Part shown: one piece after another, positions 1-10,213 of the stretch
Numbering within the stretch: the stretch's first letter is position 1
Layout of the letters: each line of letters begins with the position of its first letter
From: Pseudarthrobacter sp. NS4
GTDB taxonomy: Bacteria; Actinomycetota; Actinomycetes; Actinomycetales; Micrococcaceae
Direction of reading: 5' to 3'
DNA length: 64,000 nucleotides
Assembly (NCBI RefSeq): GCF_024758005.1
Contig: NZ_CP103288.1
Location: 2,294,001-2,358,000 of the forward strand
Made by a program: the position numbers and the translations under genes
The notes under the pieces: generated by a model
The model's database searches: none
Seen by the model: only the letters and a program-made list of their open reading frames with translations
What the model was told of the DNA's origin: nothing

Positions 1-302
1 ATGTAGAGGTCCGGGGCGCCGGAACGGTCGAACAGGACACCGTGCCGGTACACCGCAAGGGTTGAGTTGGTGCGGATGCCCAGGCCATGCACGGCGATCC
101 GGTCCAGCCAGTCGCCGCCGGTGGTGGAAGCGACGTACTGTCCCTCGGCGGTGGCGAGCGGCTCGCCGGGTGCCGTGGGCACCGGCGGCAATTGTTCGAC
201 GTCGGCCTGGCGCTTCAGGCGGTTCCGCCAGCCGATGGCCAGCAGGACAAAGACGACGGCGATGATCGCCAGCATCAGGAGTCCGGGAAGGATTTTGTCC
301 AT
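1..302 (-). CDS. PH-like domain membrane protein, 3' end outside window
   Basis: The ATG at 302 shares its A with the pyrC stop codon (TGATG), so this gene is translationally coupled to pyrC. About 100 codons are visible before the window edge. The protein begins MDKILPGLLMLAIIAV, one transmembrane segment at about residues 5-24, followed by a basic stretch (WRNRLKRQ) and a soluble part that resembles the single-pass PH-like proteins found between pyrC and carA in actinobacteria. Role unknown. The family match is from memory of gene order plus the single-TM architecture; the truncated C-terminus cannot be checked. Confidence 0.75.
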   Translation of the reverse strand, partial: MDKILPGLLMLAIIAVVFVLLAIGWRNRLKRQADVEQLPPVPTAPGEPLATAEGQYVASTTGGDWLDRIAVHGLGIRTNSTLAVYRHGVLFDRSGAPDLY

Positions 303-1639
303 CAGGCGGCGCCGGCGCGAGCTGCTGCGGAGGTAAACGGCGTGTTGAGCCGGCCGTCCAGGACGGTGGGGTGTCCCTTGAAGAACGTGGCCACCACCTT
401 GCCCGGCAGTTCCCGGCCCTTGAAGGGCGAATTGCGGCCCATGGTGGCCATTTGGAAGGGGTCCACGGTCCAGCGTGCGGCAGGATCCACCAGGATGACG
501 TTGGCAGGCTCCCCTGCCTCCAGCGGCCTGCCCTGGTCCTCGAGCCGGCCGATTTTTGCCGCCGCGGTGGAGGTGACGCGCGCGAAATCCGCCCAGGTCA
601 TCAGGCCCGTTTCAATCATGGTGTCCTGCACCACTGACAACGCGGTCTCCAGGCCGGTCATGCCCATGGCGGCCTGTGCCCACTCACATTCCTTGTGCTC
701 GCTGGGGTGCGGGGCGTGGTCGGTACCCACAACGTCGATGGTGCCGTCCGCCAGCCCCGCCCGCAGCGCCTGGACGTCCGCGTCCGTGCGCAGCGGCGGG
801 TTGACCTTGTAGACGGGGTCGTAGCTGCGGACCAGGTCATCGGTCAGCAGCAGGTGGTGCGGCGTTACCTCGGCGGTAACGTTGATGCCGCGTTCCTTGG
901 CCCAGCGGATGATTTCCACCGAACCTGCGGTGGAAACGTGGCAGACGTGCAGGCGGGAGCCTACATGCTGCGCCAGCAGGACGTCGCGGGCGATGATGCT
1001 TTCCTCGGCAACCGCCGGCCATCCGGTGAGCCCCAGCACGGCGGACACTTCGCCTTCGTTCATCTGGGCGCCGGCCGTGAGCCGCGGCTCCTGCGCATGC
1101 TGGGCCACTACACCGTCGAACGCCTTGACGTACTCCAGCGCCCGGCGCATCAGCACGGGATCGTGGACACAGATGCCGTCGTCGGAGAACATGCGGACCC
1201 GGGCACGGGAATCGGCCATGGCGCCCAGTTCCGCGAGTTGCTCCCCAGCGAGGCCTACGGTGACGGCACCCACGGGGCGGACGTCAACCCAGCCGGCCGC
1301 CTGGCCCAGCGAGTAAACCTGCTCCACCACGCCGGCGGTGTCGGCCACCGGCGTGCTGTTGGCCATGGCGTGTACCGCGGTGTAGCCGCCCAGCGCTGCG
1401 GCGCGGGTCCCCGTTTCCACCGTTTCGGCGTCCTCGCGGCCGGGTTCACGGAGGTGGGTGTGCACGTCCACCATTCCCGGGAGTGCCACCAAACCTGCGG
1501 CGTCGATGACGGTGCCGCCGTCAGCCGAAAGGCCGGTGCCGGTTTCGGCGATGATGCCGTCACGGATGAGCAGGTCCGCCGGATCCCCGCCCAGGATGGC
1601 GGCGCCTCGGATCAGGTAGGTTCCGGTGTTGGCTGCCAT
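302..1639 (-). CDS. pyrC: dihydroorotase PyrC
   Basis: Cyclises N-carbamoyl-aspartate to dihydroorotate, step 3 of UMP synthesis, in the cytoplasm. 445 residues, normal for class I dihydroorotases. The metal-binding motif DVHTHLREPG lies at about residues 58-67 (His60, His62), with further ligand regions VAQHAQEP, LHVCHVST and the catalytic VVGTDHAPH loop. The ATG at 1639 overlaps the pyrB stop by one base, and the stop overlaps the next gene by one base. Part of a pyrR-pyrB-pyrC operon, so probably controlled by PyrR. Confidence 0.97.
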   Translation of the reverse strand: MAANTGTYLIRGAAILGGDPADLLIRDGIIAETGTGLSADGGTVIDAAGLVALPGMVDVHTHLREPGREDAETVETGTRAAALGGYTAVHAMANSTPVADTAGVVEQVYSLGQAAGWVDVRPVGAVTVGLAGEQLAELGAMADSRARVRMFSDDGICVHDPVLMRRALEYVKAFDGVVAQHAQEPRLTAGAQMNEGEVSAVLGLTGWPAVAEESIIARDVLLAQHVGSRLHVCHVSTAGSVEIIRWAKERGINVTAEVTPHHLLLTDDLVRSYDPVYKVNPPLRTDADVQALRAGLADGTIDVVGTDHAPHPSEHKECEWAQAAMGMTGLETALSVVQDTMIETGLMTWADFARVTSTAAAKIGRLEDQGRPLEAGEPANVILVDPAARWTVDPFQMATMGRNSPFKGRELPGKVVATFFKGHPTVLDGRLNTPFTSAAARAGAA

Positions 1640-2670
1640 CAGTTGCTCTCCTTGGTGGAATGGGCGGTGCCGGCTGAAATAGCCATGACCGGGGTGGCGG
1701 CTGGTTCGCGGGTGTCCCCGGAGAGCAGCAGGTAAAGTGCGGCCATCCGCACGGAAACGCCGTTGCGGACCTGTGCCAGCACGGTGGACCGCGGTGAGTC
1801 CGCGGCGGCCGCGCAGATTTCCAGGCCCCGGTTCATGGGGCCGGGGTGCATGATGATGGTGTCCTTCATGCCGAGGTTGTCCAGGGACCGGAGGCGGTTG
1901 TCGTCGAAGCCCCAGCGGCGCGAGTACTCACGGGTGCTGGGGAAGAAGGACGCGTTCATCCGTTCGCCCTGCACGCGGAGCATCATGACCGCATCCACGC
2001 CTCCCGCGAGTGTTTCGTCCAGGTTGTAGCTGACCTTGCAGGGCCACTTGTCGACGCCGATGGGCAGCAGCGTAGGCGGGGCCACCAGGGTGACGTCCGC
2101 GCCGAGGGTGCGCAGGAGCCAGACGTTGGATCGGGCAACCCGGGAATGCAGGACGTCGCCGGCAATTGCTACGCGCATGCCCTTGAGGTCGGCGCCTTCG
2201 GAGCCGGTGCCGGCCAGGCGGGCCCAGTGCCGGCGCATGGTGAATGCGTCCAGAAGTGCCTGCGTGGGATGTTCATGGGTGCCGTCCCCGGCGTTGATGA
2301 CGGCGGCATCGATCCAGTCCGTCGAAGCCAGCCGGTGGGGTGCGCCGGAGGCCCAATGGCGGATCACGACGGCGTCCGCACCCATCGCGGACAGCGTCTG
2401 GGCTGTGTCTTTCAGGGATTCCCCCTTGGACACCGAGGATCCCTTGGCGGCGAAGTTGATGACGTCCGCGGAGAGGCGCTTGGCAGCGGCTTCGAAGGAG
2501 ATGCGGGTCCGGGTGGAGTCCTCGAAGAAGAGGTTCACCACCGTGCGGCCCCGCAGGGCGGGCAGCTTCTTGACTTCCCGGTCCCCGACTGCCGCCATTT
2601 CCTCGGCGGTGTCCAGGATGCGGATGGCGTTCGAAAGGCTGAGGTCCTGGGTGGAGAGCAGGTGCTTCAC
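1639..2670 (-). CDS. pyrB: aspartate carbamoyltransferase catalytic subunit
   Basis: Condenses carbamoyl phosphate and aspartate, the first committed step of pyrimidine synthesis. 343 residues. The carbamoyl-phosphate loop STRTR is at about 52-56 within [30 protein letters not shown] is the second conserved segment, and the C-terminal MHPGPMNRG is typical of the family. No regulatory chain gene (pyrI) is nearby, as expected for actinobacteria. The start overlaps the 3' end of pyrR by 4 bases and the stop overlaps pyrC by one base. Confidence 0.97.
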   Translation of the reverse strand: MKHLLSTQDLSLSNAIRILDTAEEMAAVGDREVKKLPALRGRTVVNLFFEDSTRTRISFEAAAKRLSADVINFAAKGSSVSKGESLKDTAQTLSAMGADAVVIRHWASGAPHRLASTDWIDAAVINAGDGTHEHPTQALLDAFTMRRHWARLAGTGSEGADLKGMRVAIAGDVLHSRVARSNVWLLRTLGADVTLVAPPTLLPIGVDKWPCKVSYNLDETLAGGVDAVMMLRVQGERMNASFFPSTREYSRRWGFDDNRLRSLDNLGMKDTIIMHPGPMNRGLEICAAAADSPRSTVLAQVRNGVSVRMAALYLLLSGDTREPAATPVMAISAGTAHSTKESN

Positions 2671-3254
2671 GATCCGCCTTCGATCACTACTTCATTGACG
2701 GGGGTGCCGCCGGGGGGCGTGTCGATCTCTTCGAGCCGGACCCGGACTTTTTCCGCGGAGGACGTGGGGAGATTCTTTCCTACATGGTCCGCGCGGATGG
2801 GAAGTTCCCGGTGGCCGCGGTCGATCAGCACGGCGAGCCTGACGATGCGGGGACGTCCGAGGTCGATGAGGGCATCCAGGGCGGCGCGGATGGTGCGGCC
2901 GGAGTAAAGGACGTCGTCGATCAGGACCACGACTTTGTTGTCGATGCCCGTACGCGGCAACTTTGTGGGATAGGGCGGACGCGTCCCCTGGTGGGAGAGG
3001 TCATCCCGGAACATGGTGACATCCAGTTGGCCCACAATGGCGGCGGCATCAACGGTGTTGTCTGCGGCGGCGATTTTTTCAGCCAGCCGGACTGCCAGCG
3101 GATAACCGCGGCGGGGAATGCCCAGCAGGACGAGGTCCTGGGATCCCTTGTTGGCCTCGAGAATCTCATGGGCGATACGAGTGAGTGCCCGGTCAATGTC
3201 TGCCTGGCTAAGGACTACCCTGGCTGGAACCGGTGCGCTGGTGACAGAAGTCAA
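2667..3254 (-). CDS. pyrR: bifunctional pyrimidine operon regulator / uracil phosphoribosyltransferase PyrR
   Basis: RNA-binding regulator of pyr genes with uracil phosphoribosyltransferase activity. The PRPP loop is [15 protein letters not shown], and [12 protein letters not shown] near the C-terminus is also conserved. I place the start at a TTG at 3254 because GGGGAGA lies 6 bases upstream; an upstream in-frame start at 3281 would add nine residues without a good ribosome-binding site. That gives 195 residues, the normal PyrR size. First gene of the operon. I did not find a clear attenuator in the about 150 bases upstream, so control may be translational, as proposed for mycobacteria. Confidence 0.95.
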   Translation of the reverse strand: MTSVTSAPVPARVVLSQADIDRALTRIAHEILEANKGSQDLVLLGIPRRGYPLAVRLAEKIAAADNTVDAAAIVGQLDVTMFRDDLSHQGTRPPYPTKLPRTGIDNKVVVLIDDVLYSGRTIRAALDALIDLGRPRIVRLAVLIDRGHRELPIRADHVGKNLPTSSAEKVRVRLEEIDTPPGGTPVNEVVIEGGS

Positions 3255-3420
3255 CGCTCGTCTCCCCTTTCCCCGCCTCACAGGACGGAATTAAAAAAGG
3301 ATCATGTGCGTTCCAAAATTACCACACGGGTTCCCCCGGACGGGTGCCGGCAGAAAGCGTTGATGGTCACATCCGGTCCGCCGCCGTCCTGAGGTCCTTG
3401 GTACCGCGCCGCCTCCCCCC

Positions 3421-3426
3421 TAGGCT
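3421..3426 (+). promoter_or_regulatory. -10 hexamer TAGGCT, leaderless arrangement for the PrsW gene
   Basis: TAGGCT (TANNNT) is followed by seven bases and then ATG at 3434, with no ribosome-binding site between them. That spacing places the transcription start at or next to the A of ATG, as in leaderless actinobacterial mRNAs. No clear -35 is visible. Confidence 0.4.
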
Positions 3427-3433
3427 TTCGGAT

Positions 3434-4711
3434 ATGTCGATGTATCCCCGCCACCCGTCACCCGGCCAGCCGGAAGAGCCGCATTTCGGGAGGCCCGCGC
3501 CACTGCCAAGTGAGGCGAATCCGAGCTGGATGGGCCATGTCCAGCCGGAAAACTACCGCCCCGCCCCGGGGCACCAGGGCATGCCCGTGCATGCGGTGGT
3601 GCCGCCGCAGTACCAGGGCGCGGCAATCAGCGCGGCACGGACACGCGGCGGGCTGCTGGGGCTTACGGTGGCCGGCACCGCCCTGGCGTTCCTCAGCCTG
3701 TTCCTGGTGGTGCCCTTCCTGTTGTCGAACACCGGCACGGCTGGGTTCCTAATTGGATTCCTTGCGTCGCTGCTCCCGCTTTCCGTGGTGCTCCTGGCTG
3801 TTTATGTCATCGACAAGTGGGAGCCCGAGCCGAAACGGCTGCTGTATTTTGCCTTTACCTGGGGCGCGGCGGTGTCCATTGCCGTGACGCTCCTCATCCA
3901 GCCGTTCTTCGTGCTGGCGTTCCAGTTTTCCGACGTCCCGGACCTGCAGACATACATGGCCACTGTGCAGGCGCCCATTGTTGAGGAGTTTGCAAAATCC
4001 CTGGGCCTGCTCCTGCTTCTGCTCTTCGCCAGGAGGCATTTTGACGGGCCGGTGGACGGGGTGGTGTTCGCGTTCACCATTGCGGGAGGTTTCGCCTTTA
4101 CCGAAAACATCCTCTACTTCGGCAGGGCCATCGCGGAGTCGGCGAGCCCGGCTAGCGACTTCGCCCAGGTCTTTTTCCTCCGCGGTGTTATGTCCCCCTT
4201 CGCCCATGCGATTTTTACGGGCACTACCGGCCTCATCATGGGTTTTGCGGCCAGGCGCTGGCATGCGGGCGCCTCTGTTGCCGCGTTCTTTGTGGGGCTC
4301 CTGCCGGCCATGATCCTGCACAACCGCTGGAACAGCATGGGCCAGGGCTTCCTGGTGGACTACATCCTGGTCCAGGTCCCCATCTTCTTCCTGGCGATAG
4401 GCGGCATCATCCTGTTGCGGGTGGCGGAGAAGCGGCTGACGCGCCAAAGGCTGCTTGAATACTCCGCCGCAGGCTGGTTCACGCCGGCCGAGGTGGAGCT
4501 TCTGGCGACGCTGGGCGGCCGGCGCACGGCCCTGAGCTGGGCGAGCGGCTACGGCAGGAAACGGCAGATGAAGGAATTCCTGAAAGCCGCGACGCACCTC
4601 GCGAACACCAGGCAGCGCATCCTCAGTGGACGCGACGTCCAGCTGCACCAGGCTGAGGAGAGGCAACAGCTGCAACGCATCCTCGCCCTGCGGGCGGCAG
4701 TAGCCGGTTGA
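3434..4711 (+). CDS. PrsW-family intramembrane metalloprotease
   Basis: Polytopic membrane protein, 425 residues. The first ~70 residues are Pro-rich and cytoplasmic, then about eight hydrophobic segments from residue 72 to 360, then a basic amphipathic tail. The PrsW/CAAX-protease-like motifs are present: EEFAK (about 184-188), FTENILYF (about 222-229) and a His in FAHAIFTG (about 258). In Bacillus, PrsW starts cleavage of an anti-sigma factor; the substrate here is unknown and no sigma/anti-sigma gene is adjacent. The start ATG follows a TAGGCT hexamer by seven bases; ATG 3440 is an alternative. Confidence 0.9.
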   Translation: MSMYPRHPSPGQPEEPHFGRPAPLPSEANPSWMGHVQPENYRPAPGHQGMPVHAVVPPQYQGAAISAARTRGGLLGLTVAGTALAFLSLFLVVPFLLSNTGTAGFLIGFLASLLPLSVVLLAVYVIDKWEPEPKRLLYFAFTWGAAVSIAVTLLIQPFFVLAFQFSDVPDLQTYMATVQAPIVEEFAKSLGLLLLLLFARRHFDGPVDGVVFAFTIAGGFAFTENILYFGRAIAESASPASDFAQVFFLRGVMSPFAHAIFTGTTGLIMGFAARRWHAGASVAAFFVGLLPAMILHNRWNSMGQGFLVDYILVQVPIFFLAIGGIILLRVAEKRLTRQRLLEYSAAGWFTPAEVELLATLGGRRTALSWASGYGRKRQMKEFLKAATHLANTRQRILSGRDVQLHQAEERQQLQRILALRAAVAG

Positions 4712-4741
4712 GGCCTGTGCCGGGGGGAAGTTAAACAGCGA

Positions 4742-4778
4742 AAGGGCCGGCCCTCCACGGTGGTGGAGGCCGGCCCTT
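4742..4778. terminator. bidirectional terminator hairpin between prsW-like gene and nusB
   Basis: 16-bp GC-rich stem with one bulged C (arms 4742-4758 and 4763-4778, loop 4759-4762). It sits between two convergent genes and has A-rich and T-containing flanks, so it can serve both. Confidence 0.75.
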
Positions 4779-4804
4779 CGGCTGCAGTCAGGTGACCCGG
4801 CCTG

Positions 4805-5215
4805 CTAGGCGAGCAGCGAAGGCTTCAGCTGCTGCAGGCGGCCCAGGAGGCCGTTGATGAACTGGGGCGACTCGTCGGTGGAAAGGGTCTTGGCCAGCGA
4901 CACGGCTTCGCTGACCGCCACTCCGTCCGGGACGTCGTCGTTGTACAGAAGTTCCCAGGTACCGATCCGCAGGATGATGCGGTCCACGGACGGCATCCGT
5001 TCAAGGCTCCAGCCCTGGGAGTAGGTTTCCAGGAATTCATCGATTGCGGGTTGCTGGGACAGCACGCCCTCAACGATTTCCAAGGTGTAGGGATTGACTA
5101 TCTGGTCCGTCTTTTCCCGGCGTGCCCGAAGGACGTCGAAAGCAGATACCGAACGTTGCTCGGCCTCGAAAAGAACGTCCAGGGCCCTGCTGCGGGCTTT
5201 ACCGCGTGCGCTCAC
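4805..5215 (-). CDS. nusB: transcription antitermination factor NusB
   Basis: Binds boxA RNA with NusE (S10) in rRNA antitermination. 136 residues, the usual size; N-terminal ARSRALDVLFEAEQR and the central WSLERMPSVDRIILRIGTWEL are typical of the fold. GTG start at 5215 shares one base with the efp stop (TAGTG), so efp and nusB are coupled. Last gene before the terminator at 4742-4778. Confidence 0.96.
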   Translation of the reverse strand: MSARGKARSRALDVLFEAEQRSVSAFDVLRARREKTDQIVNPYTLEIVEGVLSQQPAIDEFLETYSQGWSLERMPSVDRIILRIGTWELLYNDDVPDGVAVSEAVSLAKTLSTDESPQFINGLLGRLQQLKPSLLA

Positions 5216-5778
5216 TACTCGGTGACCCGGCCGAGGTAGCTGCCGTCACGGGTGTCCACCTTGACCTTGGTGTTGTTCTCGATGAACAGCGGAACCTGGA
5301 TCTCGTAGCCGGTTTCCAGGGTGGCCGGCTTGGTGCCTGCCGAGGAACGGTCGCCCTGCAGGCCCGGTTCGGTGTAGGTGATCTCCAGCACGACGCTCGG
5401 CGGCAGTTCAAGGTAAAGCGGGGTGCCCTCATGGATGGCGATGTTGACCATCTGGTTTTCGAGCATGAAGTTGGTGGCATCGCCCACGGTGGCACCCGAG
5501 ACCGTGATCTGGTCGTAGTCCGAGGTGTCCATGAATACGAAGTCCGCGCCGTCCTGGTACAGGTACTGGTAGTCGCGGCGGTCCACGGTGGCGGTCTCGA
5601 TCTTGAGGCCGGCGTTGAACGTCTTGTCCACAACCTTGCCGGACATCACGTTGCGCATCTTGGTCCGTACAAAGGCGCCACCCTTGCCAGGCTTGACGTG
5701 CTGGAATTCAATGATGTTCCAGAGCTGGCCCTCAAGCTTCAGGACCGTTCCGTTCTTGATGTCGTTAGTGGTTGCCAC
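5215..5778 (-). CDS. efp: elongation factor P
   Basis: Relieves ribosome stalling at polyproline. 187 residues in three domains (KOW-like N-terminal, OB, OB). The loop tip at about residues 27-37 reads [11 protein letters not shown], with Lys32 as the residue that reaches the peptidyl-transferase centre. No EpmA/EpmB-type modification gene is in the window. The last gene of the shikimate cluster ends 173 bases upstream, so efp-nusB probably has its own promoter in 5779-5951, but I could not define one with confidence. Confidence 0.97.
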   Translation of the reverse strand: MATTNDIKNGTVLKLEGQLWNIIEFQHVKPGKGGAFVRTKMRNVMSGKVVDKTFNAGLKIETATVDRRDYQYLYQDGADFVFMDTSDYDQITVSGATVGDATNFMLENQMVNIAIHEGTPLYLELPPSVVLEITYTEPGLQGDRSSAGTKPATLETGYEIQVPLFIENNTKVKVDTRDGSYLGRVTE

Positions 5779-5951
5779 TGGTTTCCTCTGGTTTCTGTGT
5801 CTGGTTACGTAGTCAGACGTTCTATGCCGGCCGGGCAGGCCAAAACGGCTTGCCGGCGCGTGTTTGTCAAAAATCGCGTGTTTCGAAAAAATCCAAGAAC
5901 CATTCTACCGGTAAATGACCGCAAGCTTCCCGGTGGTCCATTCGGGCTGGT

Positions 5952-6469
5952 TCAGCAGGCCAGGTCAAGGACGTCCCGCGCCCGCTGAAGGGACAGTGTG
6001 GACGAATAGATCAGCGCCGCGTCCGCCGACTCTGCAACCTGCAGGTCCAGGGCACGCGCGAACGACTCAACCGCCGCGGAGGTCTGGCCGGCGGTGTACT
6101 GGGTCTTGCCAAGGAACTGCAGGACCAGTGCTTCCCGCGGCGTCCCCTGGACCTCGGCAAGGAGTTGGCGGAAAAGCTCCACGGCCCGGTCCAGGCGGTT
6201 GGTGACCCGGAGGACTTCGGCTTCAAAGGCACGCAGCCGGAAGGATTCGGGATCCTTGAACCGGGCTTCGGCCAGCAGTTCGGCAGCCTCGGATGCGTGC
6301 CCTTCCACGAGGAGGACAAAAATATGGTCCGCAGGATCGGCTGAGGCCGCCAGGGCCTCCCGGCATGCATCCTCGTTGACCATCTCGGGCAGCAGGGTTT
6401 CCGGGTTGATCCGGATCCCAGGGAACCCCGCTTCCGGCCAGTCTGCTGTACCCGTCACATCGCCCTGCA

Positions 6470-6470
<1 letters not shown>
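5952..6470 (-). CDS. tetratricopeptide-like protein coupled to aroB
   Basis: 172 residues, all-helical in appearance. Two or three degenerate TPR-like repeats are visible from about residue 55 (VEGHASEAAELLAEARF, NRLDRAVELFRQLLAE, GQTSAAVESFARALDL). The ATG shares one base with the aroB stop (TGATG), so it is translated with the shikimate genes. No catalytic motif, signal peptide or membrane segment. It occupies the place where some actinobacteria carry the type II dehydroquinase gene (aroD/aroQ), but it is not that enzyme. Function unknown; protein scaffolding is a guess from the repeat type only. Confidence 0.85.
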
Positions 6471-8126
<1,656 letters not shown>

Positions 8127-8127
<1 letters not shown>

Positions 8128-9326
8128 TACTGGCCGATCGAGTCCAGGGACGCCGGAATGTTGTCCAGGTAACCCTTGATGTTCCGGGCGGTTTCGGCCA
8201 CGGAGTCTCCGCCGAACTTCTCGGTAATGGCCTCGGCCAGGACCAGCGCCACCATGGCTTCGGCCACGACGCCGGCTGCGGGGACAGCACAGACGTCCGA
8301 GCGCTGGTGGTGTGCCTTCGCAGGCTCGCCGGTACTCACGTCGATGGTCCTCAGTGCACGGGGCACTGTGGCGATGGGCTTCATGGCAGCACGGACACGA
8401 AGGACGTCCCCGATGCTCATGCCGCCTTCGATGCCGCCTGCGCGGTTGCTGGTACGGATGATCCGGCCGTCTGCGTCCCGGACAATTTCATCGTGGGCAG
8501 CCGAACCGCGGCGTGCAGCGGTGAGGAAACCGTCACCTACTTCCACTCCCTTGATGGCCTGGATGCCCATCAGGGCGGCCGCCAGCCTGGAGTCCAGCCG
8601 CCGGTCCCAGTGCACGTAGCTGCCCAGTCCCGGGGGAAGGCCGTACGCGAGGACTTCCACCACGCCGCCGAGGGTTTCGCCTTCCTTGTGCGCGGCATCC
8701 ACTTCCGCCACCATGGCGTCCGAGGTTTCACGGTCGAAGCAGCGCAGCGGATCAGCGTCAAGCGCGATCACGTCGGCCGGGACAGGCAGGGGACGTCCCT
8801 CCGGAACGGTCACGCTGGCGATGGAGACGGTGTGGCTGACCAGTTCGATCCCAAGGTGCTTGAGGAACTGCGCTGCCACGGTGCCCATGGCAACCCGGGT
8901 TGCGGTTTCGCGGGCGCTGGCCCGCTCCAGGACGGGACGGGCTTCGCCGAATCCGTACTTCTGCATGCCCGTGAAGTCGGCGTGGCCGGGCCGTGGCCGG
9001 GTCAGGGGGGCATTCCGCGCCTGTTCGGCGAGCAGTTCGGGATCCACCGGATCCGCTGACATGATCTGCTCCCACTTGGGCCATTCGGTGTTGCCCACCT
9101 GGATGGCAACGGGGCCGCCCTGGGTGAGGCCATGACGGACGCCGCCGAGGATGGTGACCACGTCCTGTTCAAACTTCATGCGTGCGCCCCGCCCGTAGCC
9201 CAGGCGCCGGCGGGCCAGAGAGTCTGCGATGTGCCCGCTGGTGATTTCCACACCGGCGGGGACGCCTTCAATAATTCCCATCAGAGCCGGACCATGGGAT
9301 TCACCGGCAGTCAACCAACGCAACAT
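8127..9326 (-). CDS. aroC: chorismate synthase
   Basis: Makes chorismate from EPSP using reduced FMN. 399 residues from the canonical start [13 protein letters not shown] at 9326. Conserved [23 protein letters not shown] and the C-terminal [15 protein letters not shown] are present. Two in-frame alternatives lie upstream (ATG 9335; GTG 9356, which would overlap the aroE stop as GTGA); I chose 9326 because MLRW begins the protein in most homologues and GGATGG lies just upstream. Confidence 0.96.
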
Positions 9327-9352
9327 AATTTCCATCCTGCCACGTAGGGCGG

Positions 9353-10213
9353 TCACAACGCCCGTCGGGCAAGGCCGACTGCGTCACACATCACATCTAT
9401 GACAGCTGCATTAACGTCATCTCCGCGGCGGGTGAAAAGGCGCACCTGCTCCACGGCCTGGTACAGCAGCATTTCCAGGCCGGGCACAACGGCGCCGCCG
9501 CCTGCCTGCCACACGGAGGCGATCAGGCTTGGCCAGGGATCGTACGCCACGTCCAGCAGTACGCCAGGCGTTGGGGTTTTGAGGGCTGCGATCCCGGCCG
9601 CGAGAGAGTCTGCCGCCCGGGGCGGGAGGGTGGAGATGACGACGTCGGCACTGGCCGTTGGCTGGGCCGCTTCAGCGAGGGGACGAATGTGCAGGCCCAC
9701 GCCAAGGCTTGCGGCTGCCGCGCGTACGTCCGCTGTGCGGGACACGTCCCGGACAAAGACCTGGGCGTTGTCCGTCCCGAGTTCCTTCAGGGCCGCGACG
9801 GCCGACGCTGCGGTTCCCCCGCCCCCGAGGACGACAGCAGAGGGGGCTGCTCCCGTCCCGGCGTGACGGAGGGCGTTGACGATTCCGGCCACGTCGGTGT
9901 TGGAGCCGATGGCCTTTGGCGCTCCATCGTGGTCTTCAAAGGAAACGGTGTTCACCACGCCCAGTGTCCGGGCGACGCCGCGTACTTCGTCCACGTGGCT
10001 GAGCATGGCGGTCTTCAGCGGCATGGTGACCGACAGCCCGCGCCACCCCGGCTGGTCGCGGATCTGCCGCATCAGCGACGGCAGCAGCTCCCCGGTGACG
10101 TCAATTGCCGTGTAACTGATCCCGATGCCGAGCTGCGTGTAGGCAGCAAGGTGCAGTGCCGGAGACTTCGAATGGCTGATCGGGTGGCCCAGGACGGCGG
10201 CCCGCAAACTCAT
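9353..10213 (-). CDS. aroE: shikimate dehydrogenase
   Basis: NADPH-dependent reduction of 3-dehydroshikimate. 286 residues from ATG 10213, chosen because it forms an ATGA overlap with the mltG stop and begins [18 protein letters not shown], the canonical N-terminus. Substrate region [10 protein letters not shown] (catalytic Lys), NTD motif GSNTDVAG, and the Rossmann loop [12 protein letters not shown]. First shikimate gene in the cluster and coupled to the cell-wall gene mltG. Confidence 0.96.
   Translation of the reverse strand: MSLRAAVLGHPISHSKSPALHLAAYTQLGIGISYTAIDVTGELLPSLMRQIRDQPGWRGLSVTMPLKTAMLSHVDEVRGVARTLGVVNTVSFEDHDGAPKAIGSNTDVAGIVNALRHAGTGAAPSAVVLGGGGTAASAVAALKELGTDNAQVFVRDVSRTADVRAAAASLGVGLHIRPLAEAAQPTASADVVISTLPPRAADSLAAGIAALKTPTPGVLLDVAYDPWPSLIASVWQAGGGAVVPGLEMLLYQAVEQVRLFTRRGDDVNAAVIDVMCDAVGLARRAL

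Noticed and set aside
695..1735. Long open frame antisense to pyrC and pyrB
   Set aside because: High-GC shadow frame; Gly/His/Arg-rich translation without a family pattern, fully inside two certain genes.
3282..3420. PyrR-binding attenuator upstream of pyrR
   Set aside because: No clear anti-terminator/terminator pair or PyrR-binding loop found by eye.
5853..5866. TTGACA-like hexamer upstream of efp as a -35 box
   Set aside because: No TANNNT at 16-18 bases after it; a separate TAGAAT further upstream has no -35. I did not call a promoter.
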